Part shown: positions 56,157 to 57,057 of the stretch, piece after piece
How positions within the stretch are numbered: the stretch's first letter is position 1
Layout of the letters: each line of letters opens with the position of its first letter
From: Natrialbaceae archaeon
Lineage (GTDB): Archaea > Halobacteriota > Halobacteria > Halobacteriales > Natrialbaceae
Reading direction: 5' to 3'
Length of the DNA stretch: 57,057 bases
NCBI GenBank assembly: GCA_003559215.1
Contig: PWMF01000180.1
Coordinates: forward strand, 1-57,057
Translations under genes and position numbers: made by a program
The notes under the pieces: model-generated
Database searches by the model: none
Told to the model about the DNA's origin: nothing
The model's input: only the letters and a program-made list of their open reading frames with translations

Positions 56157-56850
56157 CGTGTTCGTTCGCCTTCGACAGTGACCTCCCGGTACGGTGTCCG
56201 GCCTTTACTGTTCGGTAGCGACGTCGGTCGTATCGCCACCTCGGCCTCGTGAGTCGCCAGACCGAGCCGAGTCGACGTCGCTTCGAGCTGGATCCCCAAT
56301 CATGTTTCCCAGCGGGTGAGTACGGACTGTCTTCGATCTCGAGGCCCGCCCCGTTGATTCGAGAGCGCGTACTGTCGGCTCGCTGTCCGCTCGGAACGAT
56401 TCGCCCGAGCGCTGCTCTCGATACGATGACGGTCTCGACACGTAGCGCGGTTGTCCGCTTCGTGAGCGGTTCGATGTCGATCTCGAAATAAGTGGTAGCC
56501 TTCCCCTGGAGACGGAGTGTGTTTTTCTGTTCGGCCGACTCGCTCGCGGCACAGTCATCGGACAGCCGTTTCGACGAAATCTCTCGAGAGATCCTTTCAA
56601 TAGCGAGTAAACGACCGCAGTTCGTCTGTTCTCGGTCGAACGCAGCGGGAACCACGACCCTCCATCGTGTCGCCCCCTCGAATTCGGTCCGGGTCCAGTC
56701 TGTCACGGTTTTCCTGTACTGTTTCTGTCGACGCGGTATTGTCGCGTTCGAATCGATGCCCGTCTCGAGTGAAGAGGGAAAGGAGCGTCCACCTCGGATA
56801 AGTCCCGTTTGCTACTCGACCGTAAAAAGGAAACGCGTTACGCTACCGCT
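56157..56850. other. Region without recognised gene (about 690 nt)
   Basis: Between the glmS terminator and the partial gene at the right edge I see no conserved protein. The longest minus-strand frame (to about 56706) has a product with mixed character: its first part (TRWRVVVPAAFDREQTNCGR, TTALRVETVIVSRAAL) is weakly protein-like, but the Arg/Ser content is high, acidic residues are few and no motif is visible. The region may be decayed or regulatory. Confidence 0.4.
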
Positions 56851-57057
56851 CTATTCGAACCAGTTGCCGTCGTCATCATCGTCGTCGTCATCGTCGTCGT
56901 CGTCATCGTCGTCGTCGTCATCGTCGTCGTCGTCACCATCATCATCGGCAGCATCGTCGTCATCGGCAGCGTCGTCAGCATCGTCGTCATCGGCAGCGTC
57001 GTCAGCATCGTCGTCGTCGGCAGCATCGTCGTCGTCGGCAGCATCGTCGTCATCGGC
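56851..57057 (-). CDS. Aspartate-rich C-terminus of a partial gene
   Basis: The frame enters from the right edge and ends in TAG at 56851-56853, giving 68 residues. They consist of ADDDD/AADDDD repeats with near-identical 12-18-nt coding units (GAC, GAT, GCC, GCT codons), then an uninterrupted run of about twenty Asp after a single Gly, and the end GNWFE. Of the six possible readings this is the one with the composition of haloarchaeal proteins. Such tails are found behind cell-surface or secreted proteins and some regulators. The protein itself lies outside the window. Confidence 0.75.
   Translation of the reverse strand, partial: ADDDDAADDDDAADDDDADDAADDDDADDAADDDDAADDDGDDDDDDDDDDDDDDDDDDDDDDGNWFE

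Noticed and set aside
56838-57053. A Met/Thr-rich frame (MTTMLPTTTML-type) at the right edge.
   Set aside because: It is a shifted reading of the Asp-coding repeats; the poly-Asp frame ends with a sensible C-terminus and suits the organism.

Overview
The window looks like chromosomal DNA of a haloarchaeon, probably of the Natrialbales type (Haloterrigena/Natrinema-like). The grounds are high GC content, very frequent CTCGAG motifs, strongly acidic proteins, archaeal replication proteins (primase large subunit, PCNA), haloarchaea-specific families (HalOD1, membrane-bound winged-helix proteins, duplicated TatC), and TATA boxes about 30 nt upstream of start codons, which suggests leaderless mRNAs. 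The genus is inferred from gene style only. I saw no rRNA, tRNA, CRISPR array or insertion sequence.

Left part (1-20 kb), mostly housekeeping: a truncated gene end, a 7TM-PAS histidine kinase, a frameshifted small membrane gene, an AidB-like acyl-CoA dehydrogenase, a SWIM zinc-finger protein, priL, an alpha/beta hydrolase, a HalOD1 protein and pcn. A divergent locus follows: a degenerate histidine-kinase ATPase domain on one side, and on the other a NodB-type deacetylase overlapping by ATGA a processive GT2 glycosyltransferase (a PgaB/PgaC-like pair). Then come a 23S rRNA 2'-O-methyltransferase with TRAM domain, a ribbon-helix-helix protein, the divergent twin-arginine translocase genes tatCt (tandem TatC) and tatCo (TatC with a long acidic N-terminus), and a siroheme nitrite/sulfite reductase with a palindromic operator candidate abutting its TATA box.

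Middle (20-34 kb), metabolism and regulation: TreT-like trehalose synthase, LarE of the three-cysteine type, membrane proteins, a histidine-rich NicO/RcnA-like metal exporter abutting a GCS2-family ligase, an MmgE/PrpD protein, a metallophosphoesterase, a gene interrupted by an in-frame TGA that resembles phage-associated proteins, then a regulator group (TrmB-like, response regulator, winged-helix protein) and an HhH-MutS ATPase.

Right part (33.8-56.1 kb), a surface-glycan locus: an alkaline-phosphatase-superfamily enzyme, two Tat-exported lipoprotein deacetylases, a Wzx-type flippase, GT2 and GT4 glycosyltransferases, an asparagine-synthetase-like protein lacking the N-terminal glutaminase cysteine, DUF1616 and GT-C-like membrane proteins, a DUF354 protein, a UDP-sugar dehydrogenase and glmS. 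Three small membrane-tethered winged-helix proteins are interspersed. Together these suggest synthesis of an amino- and uronic-acid-containing surface glycan (possibly with amidated uronic acid), lipid-linked export, periplasm-side deacetylation by Tat lipoproteins, and envelope-linked regulation. The window ends in the aspartate-rich C-terminus of a partial gene.
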